This document shows, piece after piece, positions 33,832 through 45,295 of a stretch of DNA of 64,000 nucleotides. Positions within the stretch are counted from its first letter, which is position 1, and each line of letters starts with the position of its first letter. The notes beneath the pieces are model-generated. The model was given only the letters and a program-made list of their open reading frames with translations, was not told the origin of the DNA and made no database searches. The stretch is from positions 1,787,730 to 1,851,729 of the forward strand of contig JAQJVL010000046.1 of the NCBI GenBank assembly GCA_035578905.1, written 5' to 3'. Both the position numbers and the translations under genes were made by a program. Source of the DNA: Stictocephala bisonia. Taxonomy: Eukaryota; Arthropoda; Insecta; Hemiptera; Membracidae.

Positions 33832-34769
33832 TACTGTTGGCGCACATTATGTGTACCTGAGTTTGAAGGTTGTTTTCTAAGAAACTGAGAGGCCTATGAA
33901 AATTCCAATCATATGAAATTATAAGTTCTAACAATTTTGATCTTAGTTGGAATAAAAAAATTACCGGAATTTTAACTAGTTTTCAGTGTATTTCAAATTT
34001 ACACCGTTATTACTAAAAAGCTCGTTCATTTATCACATTTATATTTTTATACGTGGTTAATAAGAATGTTTCCTATAAGTTTGATATATTTTAGAACTTT
34101 GCGTTTTCAAAAAAAAAAAAAATTATTATCAATTACATGAAACATTATTTTCTTGGCTTTTGAGGTCGTACAATTAATTACTTAGTCTTGTTGTAATAAT
34201 TTTTACATTTACATTTATGATACATCATTTTTATTTGAGTAAGTATATGCAGTGAATTTAATTCGATTTTAAATTTAAATTGATTTTCATCAATATAAAA
34301 TCACTGCATATACTTACTCAAATAAAAATGATGTATCGTAACTATATATGTAATAAGGATTATAACAAGGCCAAATAATTAATTGTACAAGCTTTAGAAG
34401 CCAAGAAAACAATGCTTTATGTAACTGATAAGAACTCTTTGTTGAAAACATAAAATTCAAAAATTTATAAAACTTATGGGAAAAATTCCTTTCAATCACG
34501 TATTAGAATATAAATGCGCTACATGAACGGATTTTTAGTAATGCTGGTGTGAATTTGACGTACAGTGAATACTAGTTAAAATTCCGGTACTTTTTTGTTT
34601 TAGCTAAGATAAAAACTGTTAGAACTTTCAATACAATTTTAAATTTCATATATCATAACGTACAATTAAAAAAGAAAAACCATGGTATGATTGGAGTTTT
34701 CATAGGCCTCTTAGTTTCTTAGAAAACATCCTTCAAACTGGGGTGCACGTAATTTCTGCGCCGACAGTA
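33832..34769. mobile_element. Foldback element of the TACTGTCGGCGCAGAAAT family, copy 1
   Basis: Ends TACTGTTGGCGCACATTATG and, inverted, TTTCTGCGCCGACAGTA. The whole element folds on itself: the left arm (33832 to about 34262) and right arm (about 34290-34769) are complementary with mismatches (GAAACTGAGAGGCCTATGAA against CATAGGCCTCTTAGTTTC). The best-preserved inner arms are ATACATCATTTTTATTTGAG and its complement near 34325. Terminal TA suits mariner-like target use. No transposase. Confidence 0.8.
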
Positions 34770-35461
34770 ATAACTTTCATTATAGTCCATGGTTTAGACT
34801 GCAGGTGTCCATGTGCATATTCCATTTATACCCATCGTTGTACTCGTAATTGCACGGTAACAACTAACAGCTGTTTACACTAAATATATGCTATGATTTT
34901 CTAACAAAGTCAGGATAATATGACGTTCTGTGGGTGGAGCCCCAGGGAGTAGGGAAAGGGCGAGTGAAGCGAGGAGGTGGTACACAAAATGTTGATAATT
35001 CAATATATATTTATGTTCATGACACTCGTTTCAATTTATTTTATTTCTTAATAGTTGTATCTTCAATTATTAAATTTTTAGTGAAAAGTTGCTTTGTTTT
35101 ACCAATGCCTTAATAGTTTTTAATTATCTAAGGCTACATTATTAGGGCCCATTAAAGGAAGGAAGCCAAATATTGAACACTTACTAAAACTACAAATGAA
35201 AATTGTTATTGACCTTTATATTATTTAATCAATATATGCCCAATAACGAACCAATATACTGATCAACCGACTGATAATTTGTAACAGTTTGAAATTTGAA
35301 ATTAACGTTTTAGATCAATCTTTCCACACGTTCCAACAACAATATGTTCTATAGGATTCGATTATTAATTAGTATCACTTTTTCGAACGTACTAATTCAA
35401 AAATAATGGTATAAACCAAAAAGATAGATTCTGATTTTTGTATATTTGAATCCGAACAAAA
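34770..35461. other. Unassigned stretch, no gene seen
   Basis: A GC-richer patch at 34928-34980 (GGGCGAGTGAAGCGAGGAGG) has no assigned role. Confidence 0.4.
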
Positions 35462-36890
35462 ATTACATATTACATTAGGTCCTGGCTACACCAAATATTA
35501 AATATTACATTAGGTCCTGGCTACAGCAAATATTATATATTACATCAGGACCTATCTACAGCAAATATTACATAAGGTCCTAGCTACAGCATATATTACA
35601 TTAGGTCCTAGCTACAGCAAATATTACATATTACATCAGGATCTATCTACAGCAAATATTAGGCATTACATTAGGTCCTAGTTACAGCAAACATTACATA
35701 TTACATTAGGTCCTAGCTACAGCAAATATTACATTAGGTCCTAGTTACAGCAAATATTACATATTATATTAGGTCCTAGCTACAGCAAATATTACATATT
35801 ACATTAGGTCCTGGCTACAGAAAATATTACATATTACATCAAGGTCTATCTACAGCAAATATTAGGCATTACATTAGGTCCTAGTTGCAATAAACATTAC
35901 ATATTACATTAGGTCCTAGCTACAGCAAATATTACATTAGGTCCTAGTTACAGCAAATATTACATATTACATTAGGTCCTAGCTACAGCAAATATTACAT
36001 ATTACATTAGGTCTTGGCTACAGCAAATATTACATATTACATCAGGACATATCTACAGCAAATATTACATTAGATCCTAGCTACAGCATATATTACATTA
36101 GGTCCTAGCTACAGCAAATATGACATATTAGATCAGGACCTATATACAGCAAGCATTACATTAGGTCCTAGCTACAGCATATATTACATATTACATGAGG
36201 TCCTACCTACAGCAAATATTACATATTAGATCAGGACCTATATACAGCAAGTATTACGTATTACATTAGATCCTAGCTACACCAAATATTAAATATTACA
36301 TTAGGTCCTAGCTGCAGCAAATATTAAATATTACATTAGGTCCTAGCTGCAGCAAATATTACATTAGATCCTAGCTACACCAAATATTACATATTACATT
36401 AGGTCCTAGCTGCAGCAAATATTAAATATTACATTAGGTCCTAGCTGTAGCAAATATTACATTAGATCCTAGCTACACCAAATATTACATATTACATTAG
36501 GTCCTAGCTGCAGCAAATATTAAATATTACATTAGGTCCTAGCTGCAGCAAATATTACATATTACATTAGATCCTAGCTACACCAAATATTAAATATTAC
36601 ATTAGGTCCTAGCTGCAGCAAATATTACATATTACGTCAGAACATATCTACAGCAAATATTACGTATTACATTAGATCCTAGCTAAATCAAACATTACGT
36701 ATAATATTAGGTCCTAGGTACAGCAAATATTACGTATTACATAATATGTAATACGTAGTATTTGCTGTACCTAGGACCTAATATTATATTATAATATAAT
36801 ATTAGGATCATATTATGATCCTAGCTACAGCAAATTATATGTATTACATTAGGTCCTAGCTACGGCAAATACTATGCATTACGTGGTGAG
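35462..36890. repeat. TCCTAGCTACAGC tandem array, 26-35-bp units, with a large hairpin
   Basis: Units of ATTACATTAGGTCCTAGCTA + CAGCAAAT, with or without an extra ATTACATATT block, make irregular 26-, 28- and 35-bp steps. There are subtypes (GCTGCAGC, GCTACACC, CAGGACCTATCTACAGC). At 36702-36786 one unit is followed by its own reverse complement: 41-base arms 36702-36742/36746-36786 with about two mismatches and a 3-base loop. A second small palindrome AGGATCAT-ATT-ATGATCCT lies at 36804-36822, where the orientation returns to normal. Confidence 0.88.
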
Positions 36891-37974
36891 AAGAGAAACT
36901 TGTTATTTTCTCAATTAAACTTATCTCCGTCTCCATGACATAGGTATCCAATACCTTTGAGTAACAATGGTTTACTTAAGTTCCATTTCCTTAATGAGGA
37001 AATAGAACTGTAAATTACAAAGGAGGTAGACATGAAAGCGGGGAGCAACAACAAACGGAGGCTTTTTCTATCAAAAATGCCGTGCTTGTGCACACCACGT
37101 TCGCATGACTTTTAATCAAAGATTTGTACAAGGTTTGCAGTATAAACAAAACCCTGTAACGTGTGAGTTATCAGTTCCATGCATTGGTAACGATATCCAG
37201 GAACTCTTAGAAATAAATTAAAACACGAAGGAAAATGTTAAAAAAAAAAAAAAATCGTCCAACTTATTTCACGAATTTTTATTTTATAAAAGTACATTAT
37301 TTAACTTTATATTTTATAATTGGATGTGTAAAAAAACTAAATTAATCAATATTTTAAAGTACTTGTGGTTTAAAAAAATGAATAATAACATTACTGTCTT
37401 TATACAAATTGTTTGTGTGAAGCAGTACAAGTAATTGGTAGATTACTGTGTAAAAGCGCTGCGTACAAAGCCACTGTACTAAACCATTGTCACATCCTCG
37501 CGTCTCTAGTCCTTTGTACCAGCCTTTGTGACTGGGCACATTGGGATTTTTGCTACTTTGCTGAAAGTAGCGTGAGTTACTTTCACTTACCGGGAAAGTT
37601 GGCGTTTTTGTATCAGTTGGTCTGGATCTGATAAGCCTTGCCGTGACTTTTGGGCAGACATTATTTTTACGTTTTTGTAAAGCCTTTTATACATAGAATG
37701 ACTTTTCCACCAGTTTTCGAATTTATTGAAATGTCTCTGTAAAATAAAATGTTATGGCCAACATAGATTTTACATTTTAATATTTCAAACCCACGATAGG
37801 TGGAATGTAAAGTGTGATCGGAAAGGGCAATTTAACGATTCACATAATAATAATGAAAAATTTACTGCTGCGAAATCTTTTATCTATTACAACTGTCAAT
37901 ATTTATAAATGCACGTGAAAAAAATAATTAACGAAGAATTGGATTGTACTGTTTTGAAATTTTTTTCGCACACC
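36891..37974. other. Unassigned stretch with a small hairpin
   Basis: GCTACTTT-GCTG-AAAGTAGC (37552-37571) is a perfect 8-bp stem. Frames of 60-72 codons are unrecognised. No gene call. Confidence 0.4.
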
Positions 37975-38155
37975 CACCCATATACCCTCCCCACCAAACT
38001 TGTATAGAAGGGCGGGTTATTTATCACCACCAAACGTGTATGGTAGGGTGAGTGGGTCATCACTACCTAACGTGTACGGGAGGGACGGTAGGTCATTACC
38101 ATGAAACGTGTATGGAAGGGTGGGTGGGCCATCACCACCAAACGGGTATGGGAGT
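37975..38155. repeat. 36-bp G-rich repeat, about 4 units (relative of 3663-3934)
   Basis: Unit CATCACCACCAAACGTGTAT + GGTAGGGTGAGTGGGT. It shares the ACGTGTATGG core, the GGGTG(G/A)GTGGGT tail and the 36-bp length with the array at 3.7 kb. The two are plausibly one minisatellite family at different stages of decay. Confidence 0.65.
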
Positions 38156-38515
38156 TTTGTGGCTGTTTTTGTGGGCGTGATTAAAAAATTGTCAAAAGAT
38201 TACAATCCAATTATTTTTTCAAGTTGGATTAATTACGAATTATTTGTAACTACTTTATAAAGAAGTGATTTTTTAAAACTTGTTTTCTAAAACTTGAGCT
38301 ATATAGCTATAGCTTATAGCTATAGTGAGGCTACATCGTCACTCAAGAGCGTGCACTTATTATAAAATATTCGGAGAAGTAATCAATGGCTATCAATAAG
38401 GTCATGAATACATCCTGTACAGCAGGAGCACTGAATCCTGTTAAAAGACGAAGTTATTTGACGTTTTTTACTGAGTACGGTAATGTAGCGATTGTATTTT
38501 CAGTGGTAAATGAGT
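38156..38515. other. Unassigned; AGCTATA palindrome cluster
   Basis: Around 38297-38325 the sequence TATAGCTATAGCTTATAGCT is dense in overlapping AGCTATA palindromes. No gene. Confidence 0.4.
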
Positions 38516-38516
38516 A

Positions 38517-39580
38517 ACATAACCTAAATCGTAACATAACCAAACCATGATCCAACAAAACCTAACATAACATAACCTAAACAAACCTTTCATAACCTAA
38601 AAAGTAGTGGTAATGAATTAACGGAAAAGGTCCATAATTGGTATTTACGTTGGATGCACATCCCACAAGAACAATATTAAATGTGATACGTACAGTACTG
38701 TACCTTAATTATTTGTCGGAAAATTATAATTTTTACGTAATTTGAAAGAGGGCAAAAGGTAAAAGTGGATATACTTGAAAATATTGACTAATAATTTTTA
38801 TTTTTATAAAGTTACTAACTAATTGACTAGAATTATGATTAATTTCATTGCCAATAATTATATTTTTAAAACTTAAAATGGGATCCACTACATTAGTATT
38901 AATTTTTGTATGCTTTCAAACGTTATGAAAATTATAATTTTTGAAACAAATCGTTAACTCACAGTCATCCAACATGACCACTACCTTTGAAGAATCTTTA
39001 GGGAGATCAACGCTTAAGGGAAAAGTCACTTATGTTGTTAACTTAGTAAATACCAATTACGGACCTTTCCCGTTAATTCGTTACCACTACTTTTTATGTT
39101 ATGTAAGGTTTGTTTAGGTTATGTTAGGTTTTGTTAGATCGTGTTAAGTTTGGTTAGGTTATGTTAGGTTTGGTTAGGTCATGTTAAGTTTGTATAGGTT
39201 ATGTTAGATTTGGTTAAGTTATTTTTTGCCAGTGGCCTTGACCGAAGGGTTCCAACGTTACCGCAAGATAACGGCGTCAAGCAACATCGAGTGTGGCTGT
39301 CCCGTCTGAGCGATCCCGTACTTGCACCCAGCTCGCCTGCCCGGTCACTGGTGATGGTTCGGAAGTCACCCTTATTCCGTTGGTCCCCAGGTTAAGTGTT
39401 AGAGAGGGCTTCTTAGCCCTAACTTGGCCTGGTAAAATAAGACGATCTTTAACTTGAACTTTTTAATTTTTTTATGTTATGTTTGGTTAGATAATGTTAA
39501 GTTTGGTTAGGTTACGTTAGGTTTGGTTAGTTTACGTTAGATTTGGTTTGGTTATGTTAGGTTAACCTAATTTATGGTTT
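38517..39580. repeat. Large inverted repeat with CCTAAC-type arms
   Basis: The left arm (38517-38660) holds AACATAACCTAAAC-type repeats, then AGTAGTGGTAATGAATTAAC and GGTCCATAATTGGTATTTAC. The right arm begins at about 39048 with the complement (GTAAATACCAATTACGGACC, GTTACCACTACTTTTT) and continues as a GGTTAGGTTATGTTAGGTTT array to about 39580, interrupted by a 5S SINE. The loop has its own weak inverted ends (ACGTTGGATG / CATCCAACATG). The repeat resembles degenerate TTAGG-type DNA but is interstitial, not a telomere. Confidence 0.7.
39227..39472 (+). mobile_element. 5S-rRNA-derived SINE, copy 2, inserted in the GGTTAG array
   Basis: Shares GATAACGGCGTCAAGCAACA, TCGAGTGTGGCTGT, CTGCCCGGTCACTGG, GGTTCGGAAGTCACCC and AGAGAGGGCTTCTTAGCCCT with copy 1 at 7786. 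The box-C-like CTTGAATGGGTGAC of copy 1 is missing here, so its internal promoter is damaged. It ends in a T-rich tail (GAACTTTTTAATTTTTTT). GGTTAG repeats continue on both sides, which delimits the insertion well. Confidence 0.75.
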
Positions 39581-41084
39581 TGGATCGTTTGGTATTTAAT
39601 AGCTCGGTAGTGATAATTTAAAGGGTTCCCCTTAAGGTTTGTGATTACAGGTTCTGTGTGTTTATGGGGCGAAATAACGGTTGTTAAAGTTCGGACTGTT
39701 ATAATTACACCCTCCTGTCCTTCGGCCAACTTAAGTGCGCCCTCGTGGAGGTGGACAACCTAAATCAACAAGTCGAGTATCGATTTTTGGTCGAGGGGGG
39801 CTTGAACCCCAGCACAACACTGTTGACGTACTGTATCCTACTACGTATACAAATCACCAGAGCTATTACATATACTGTCACTTTATTTGTGTGATATTTA
39901 GGGGGTTCGGACAGAAAAATATATTTTAATAAAAAAAGTTTTCCCTATTTTTATTTTTTCTGTTTCTTTCTTTTTGATTTGATATACAATAATTTTGTTT
40001 CCGTGGTTTATTTCATTATTAAATAAATAATTATGTAAATAGTTGCATGTGTCTTTTATGGATTGCATAGAGGTTATTCCTACATAGAGTGTAACTAGAC
40101 ATTTTAACTTTTGAACAAATAGTTAGTACTCTATGTTTATTTATGTGACTGACTGCAGACAACCACGTTGTTTACATGACAACAATGTGTTTACAATGTT
40201 TGTTTACATGTTGTTTTTACAGTTAAGTTCTGTGAATTTTTGAATGTGAATAGAAGTTTGTTGTTTTTACTTTTTATTAAGTGCATTATTTTATAGTAGT
40301 ATATTTCAATTAAAATGCCTAGATCGTCAAGTTAATTTAAAATTATAAAGGAGTGAACATTGAAATGAACACTAACAAGACAAGTAAAAGTAGTTGTACT
40401 ATTTCTAACCTAAATTTTGACAGTAAATTTGGACCTACACTTAGCTTAGAGCAAAAGAGTAGCTTAAGTAAAAAGCTCTCAAGTAATTTCGAAGAATTTA
40501 ACTTATATATATATCCTCATTTAACATTATTTACTTAACTTCACATTCAACTTCATTTAACATTTAAATCAATTTAACTTATTACCACTCATATTCCAGT
40601 GAAGCATACTAATTTAGACATCTAAGTTTTCAAAATCCTTATACAAAACATAATAAATTTATATACCTTTATCTCAAAATTATAAGAGGAATTGAGCTGA
40701 AATTTTCACCAAAGCTTTATATAGGCTATATAAAGAGGATGAGTAAGTTTGTGAGAATTTTCTTGGTAAATTTAAATGATTTAAAACAATAGCTATTAAA
40801 GCCAGGCTAATAAATAAACATTACAAAAAAATATTATATATTGAAAAAATATATATTTTTGTTCATATAATCAATAACCATGTTCATACAAGTACCACCA
40901 CATGTGAGCAAAGTTTTATTACCATAGTTTCTTATGTGTCCTGAGAAACAGGTACACGAATTTTGCATAATTAACATGGAGAAGATAGGACTGTCCGGAC
41001 CAAGATCTATCCTGTAGTCATTGTGCTTGTATCTGTTATTCGTATGTTTCTTGTAATTATTTACTCTTCATGCTTAATTTATTA
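39581..41084. other. Mostly unassigned; weak retroelement-like frame at 40353-40538
   Basis: GGCTTGAACCCCAGCAC near 39809 is B-box-like on the minus strand. The 61-codon frame at 40353-40538 contains GPTLSLEQKSSLSKKLSSNF + EEF, reminiscent of the L-S-x-E-Q-K...L...F segment before the RT in Ty3/gypsy polyproteins. The similarity is short and no RT follows, so I do not call it a gene. Confidence 0.25.
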
Positions 41085-42015
41085 TTGTTGTTGTTAGTTC
41101 AAAATTTTAACGTCGTTATTATTTATGTTGTTAATTCAAACGTAATCGTCGTTATTATTGCTGTTGTTAATATAAATTTTTATCGTTATTATTATTGCTG
41201 TTGTTAATTCAAATTTTTATCGTCGTTATTATTTCTGTTGTTAATTCAAACGTAATCGTCGTTATTATTGCTGTTGTTAATATAAATTTTTATCATTATT
41301 ATTATTGCTGTTGTTAATTCAAATTTCTATCGTCGTTATTATTTCTGTTGTTAATTCAAACGTAATCGTCGTTATTATTGCTGTTGTTAATATAAATTTT
41401 TATCGTTATTATTATTGCTGTTGTTAATTCAAATTTCTATCGTCGTTATTATTTCTGTTGTTAATTCAAACGTAAACGTCGTTATTATTGCTGTTGTTAA
41501 TATAAATTTCTATCGTCGTTATTATTGCTGTTGTTAGTTCAAATTTGTATCGTCTTTATTATTGCTGTTGTTATTTGAAATTTATATCGTCGTTATTATT
41601 GCTGTTGTTAATTGAAATTTGTATCAGAATTATTATTGCTGTTGTTAATTCAAATTTTTATCGTCTTTATTATTGCTGTTCTTAGTTGAAATTTGTATCG
41701 TCGTTATTATTGCTGTTGTTAATTGAAATTTTTATCAGAATTATTATTGCTGTTGTTAATTAAAATTTTTATCGTCTTTATTATTGCTGTTCTTAGTTGA
41801 AGTTTGTATCGTCGTTATTATTGCTGTTGTTAATTTAAATTGTTATCGTCGTTATTATTGCTGTTGTTAATTCAAATTTTTATCGTCTTTATTATTGCTG
41901 TTGTTAGTTGAAATTTTTATCGTCGTTATTATTGTTGTTGTTGGTTAAAATTTTTATCGTCGTAATTATTGTTGTTAGTTCAAATTTGTATCGCCGTTAT
42001 TATTGCTGCCGTTAA
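41085..42015 (+). repeat. ATT-rich ~37-bp minisatellite with 111-bp higher order
   Basis: Unit TTATTATTGCTGTTGTTAAT + TCAAATTTTTATCGTCG. Between about 41134 and 41500 three subtypes (CAAACGTAATCGTCG, TATAAATTTTTATCGTT, CAAATTTCTATCGTCG) repeat in order, giving a roughly 111-bp trimer. After 41500 the order decays. About 25 units. Non-coding. Confidence 0.85.
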
Positions 42016-42458
42016 TTCTTACTTTCATATTTTATTGTTATTAGTTGTTTTTAAAGATTTTTATCAATTATGCACAGAACAATTTTATTTTTATTAATAT
42101 TGTCATTGTTATTGTTTTCTGTTAATGTCAGTGCAACAGTTAACCGAATACTTTGGAATTTCAGACTGTTAGCTGAAAATTAAAGATAGTCAATCAATTT
42201 TAAAACATGTTACATTTTGATTCATTTTTCATAATATATTGTAATTAAATTTTTGTCTGTTTCGTAGTATAAATAAACATTCTAAAATAGATATTTTAAT
42301 ACAGATATACACAAAATATTTAGAAATTCAACTTTATTTATATTAAAAAAACTTTATTTCGTGAATATTAAGTTATTGATTTACTTATTTATATATTTTA
42401 ACCAAATGAAATAATTGAAATTAAAAGTACACTAAGTTAATTTATGAAATAGCTAGGT
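42016..42458. other. Unassigned stretch, no gene seen
   Basis: AT-rich, no structure recognised. Confidence 0.4.
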
Positions 42459-42565
42459 ACCCCAGACAAAAAGCTGTTTTGGGGTCATATTTATTGAGAC
42501 TTAATGTTGTAAGGCTTGTAAAACCTTAAAAATAGAATAAGCTGTAGTCTCAATAAATATACTTT
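42459..42565 (+). other. Nested hairpins ending in AATAAA (probable LINE-like 3' end)
   Basis: ACCCCA (42459-42464) pairs with TGGGGT (42480-42485). A perfect 15-bp stem ATATTTATTGAGACT (42487-42501) pairs with AGTCTCAATAAATAT (42546-42560) and encloses TAAGG/CCTTA (42510-42514/42524-42528). The outer right arm itself contains AATAAA, so the poly(A) signal would be buried in a stem. No coding remnant upstream. Confidence 0.45.
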
Positions 42566-42626
42566 ACACTTATATTATAGTTGTCTTCTTATTAGCACAT
42601 TACGTGTTCCTAGAAATACAAAACGA

Positions 42627-42786
42627 TTGAACGTCTCACAACACAAAATTACAGTAACATAATTACAAAACGTAAAAAGTACGGTGGTCGATTTCGGTAA
42701 ACCACGTGGGATTCTCGAAGGCGTCATTAATATTTTACGAATTTTGTATTTTTATTATAATAAATTTTTTTATGTAACGTTCTCTC
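42627..42786. mobile_element. GATCGATTTCGG-family MITE, copy 2 (short)
   Basis: Ends GAACGTCTCACAACACAAAA and ATGTAACGTTCTC. The centre is GGTCGATTTCGGTAAACCAC. Only about 160 bp, with no internal tandem repeats: a minimal member of the family. Confidence 0.7.
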
Positions 42787-43016
42787 TTTTATGCACATAT
42801 AATAAGAACAAAAGTAAAACCTACCGTATTCATATGTTTTGTATAAATAAATATATCACTCATTTCATTGAATAAATTGTAACAAAGACTTTTGTGTTGA
42901 TCGGAATGAAAAATTAAACAGATTATAAAAAGAGAAATACTGAAACGAGAAAATGAAAATTTTTCAGGGTTTGGAGTTTATACAAGAGTTTTTCAATTAG
43001 CATAATATTTTTGGTA

Positions 43017-43396
43017 CTTATACAGAACAAGTGGACGTCACACAACACAAATATATTACAATACCAGTACAAAATGCACAAATATATTACAATACCAGTA
43101 CAAAATGCACAAATATATTACAATACCAGTACAAAATGCACAAATATATTAAAATACCAGTACAAAAAGCACAAATATATTACAATACCAGTACAAAATG
43201 CACTAATATTATAGTGATCGATTTCGATGAACCACGCTCACCTTCCTCAGACCAGAGGAATACACAAAAGAATTCATAAACAGACAGAGGGATTCATTTT
43301 TGCATTTTGTATTTATATTTTGTTATATTTGTGGATTTTTTACTTATATTGTAATATATTTGTGTTGTGTGACGTTCACTTGTACTGTTTATACAA
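43017..43396. mobile_element. GATCGATTTCGG-family MITE, copy 3
   Basis: Ends ACAAGTGGACGTCACACAAC and, inverted, GTGTTGTGTGACGTTCACTT, then GTACTGT (TIR about 40 bp). The left half holds five near-identical 31-bp units (ATATTACAATACCAGTACAA + AATGCACAA). The centre is GATCGATTTCGATGAACCAC. The right half holds inverted, more diverged units. Overlapping 67- and 82-codon frames are by-products. Confidence 0.8.
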
Positions 43397-43689
43397 GACA
43401 CTTTAAGAATGTATCAGTGTGTTTATGACAAGTATTTTTTAAATGTTATGGTGAAAAATGTGCAAGATATAATGTAGGCCTACCAAGGTTAAAATGGCGT
43501 AAGGTCGAATGTTTGGGTTTGAAACAAATATAGTAGGAGATGTGAAAGTGGACTACCGAGTGTATCTTGTTGTTATATGAGTAGCCAGTGATTTGACCTA
43601 GTAAATTACAATATACTCTCAAGTAAAATGCATTTACTCGAAGAAAAAGGAGGTTTAGAAGTGTTCTCACCAGTCGTAAACAACAAGTA

Positions 43690-44620
43690 ACATTTTAAAT
43701 GCTTTAAGCTCTTTAAATATTAAATCCGGAGTTCCTCAAGGCTCCGTTTTGTCCGCAATGATCTTTACGATTTTTGTAAATGACTTATTACTAAAACAAT
43801 TCCTTTCAAAACGAAATGCTTTTGCTAACGACAAAGCTACTTTTTAACCTAACATGTGAAACTGAAATGTTAGTTTTGTATGGAGGCAGACTCGTGAGAG
43901 TCAAGAAAGTGGTGTGGTGAAATTAAAATGTAAATTAACGTAATTAATGATTTTTTTATTTTAAGTTTACTTTTTTTGAGACCCTTTACCATGAACAACA
44001 TTGTACCACTGTGTTGAAGAATAGAAAAGGTCGACCATTTTAAGTACCTCGGTGATTTTTCTCCTTTTTTTATGAAAGTCTTTCTTGGGATAACCAGGTA
44101 TATTTTTAACACAATAAACTAAAGTGTTGTGCAAGAATATTATTTTACAGTATTAAAAAGAGTAATATATCCAGCGATCATTTGATGTAAACTGCGGTAT
44201 GAAATTCAATGTTGGGGTAGAACTTTTAAATTCCAGTTATCTAAGCTAGTGGTACAAAATAGTTTCATTGGAATCATATTATATAATGTAAAAGTGACCA
44301 TTCATCCCCAGATTTGTTAAATTTAAAACACTCCCAATGCAACACCTTTTTTTATTAAAGTTATTTCTGTTATTTTATGTAAGAAGTGGGGGGGGGGACT
44401 TAGGTTGTTTTAATTTACTGATATTTCTTAAGGTTTTAATAAAAGGATCTTCCGAACCCCAAAAATAGTTCAAACTATGTTTAAACATTCTTTTAAGAAT
44501 GCGGGCCCAAAAAAAATTAAACAAATTGCCACTATAATTAAAGTAAATACTTCAATAAAACGTTTAATTTGTATATTAAATTATTAGTTATTTTCAAAAG
44601 AAGATAATACATTTTTTAAC
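43690..44620 (+). pseudogene. Non-LTR retrotransposon ORF2 remnant (RT palm to C-terminus)
   Basis: From about 43717 the plus strand encodes NIKSGVPQGSVLSAMIFTIF + VNDLL, the RT SGVPQGSVLSP motif region. Then AFANDKATF follows, where the catalytic F-A-D-D box reads F-A-N-D, and then a stop. Further on, RIEKVDHFKYLGDF (about 44020-44060) is the post-palm FKYLG motif. NAGPKKIKQIATIIK (44500-44545) suits the C-terminal GPK-x-x-N-x-(L/I) segment. Frames change at least three times, and the active-site change alone would disable it. It fits a Jockey/CR1-like element. No endonuclease domain is visible upstream. Confidence 0.75.
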
Positions 44621-45059
44621 AATGTTTTAGCATTATAGTATTTTTTTGAATAGTATATGTATTTAAATTTATAATTCTTATACGATCGTTACGAATTTCA
44701 GTAATTTTAGTGAATCTTTATTTTTGTGGTTACAATTTATCAGATCGGAAATTCGTGTACGTAGAGAAGGTAAAAAGCCAGGAGTCGAGGGGTTGTACTA
44801 AGGGTTAGAGGGTATGAAATAACACGTACACAGAAAGTAGGCGGAAGAGTTTTCCTGTATCCTTAGTGTGGAGGCGTTGTGTGGCAGGAAACATGACATG
44901 AATAGGAGTAATGCGAACATAATTCTACGCTCTGATAGAAAACGTGGTCAGGATCATTGATGAAACAATAGCGTATAGTTTGTTGTTAGCTAACAATTTA
45001 TTGTATTTAAAAACTTAACAGCTGTAAGGTATATTTGGAAAATGATCCTACATTCATGA
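44621..45059. other. Unassigned; possibly the 3' flank of the LINE fragments
   Basis: No motif recognised. It lies between two converging LINE remnants and may include their tails. Confidence 0.35.
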
Positions 45060-45295
45060 TATTTAATAATATAAATATAAAATGATCTCCTATCACAAAG
45101 CTTAACCCAATCCGGCAAGCCAGAAATAGAATTAAGACCTGCCTCTGTGATTCTAATTCTACTAGATAATCCTTCTGTAAAAGAGCGCAGGGGCACTCAG
45201 TAACTATGTGATCCATTGTTTGGACATACTCCCCGCAATGAAATGACTGATCTAGTGTCAGTCCCCGTTTATATTTCCAATAGTAAGATAGATAA
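45060..45295 (-). pseudogene. Non-LTR retrotransposon ORF2 C-terminal (post-RNase-H) fragment
   Basis: The minus strand reads LTLDQSFHCGEYVQTMDHIV then TECP. After a one-base shift it continues LRSFTEGLSSRIRITEAGLN then SISGLPDWV. The CG-x-x-QTM-x-HIV-x-ECP-x-R-x-F pattern is the classic terminal cysteine/histidine segment in several LINE clades that carry an RNase-H-like region. It differs in type from the fragment at 43690, so at least two LINE families are present. Truncated at both ends. Confidence 0.7.

Noticed and set aside
33104..33934. 65-, 72- and 113-codon minus-strand frames
   Set aside because: Translations of the 46/47-bp array; the one-base length variation makes the frame wander between units.
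39085..39580. Telomere
   Set aside because: GGTTAG repeats are degenerate, short, interrupted and mirrored in the opposite orientation at 38517, so this is interstitial DNA.
40353..40538. Ty3/gypsy polyprotein fragment
   Set aside because: Only about 20 residues look similar, no protease or RT motif is adjacent and no LTRs were seen.
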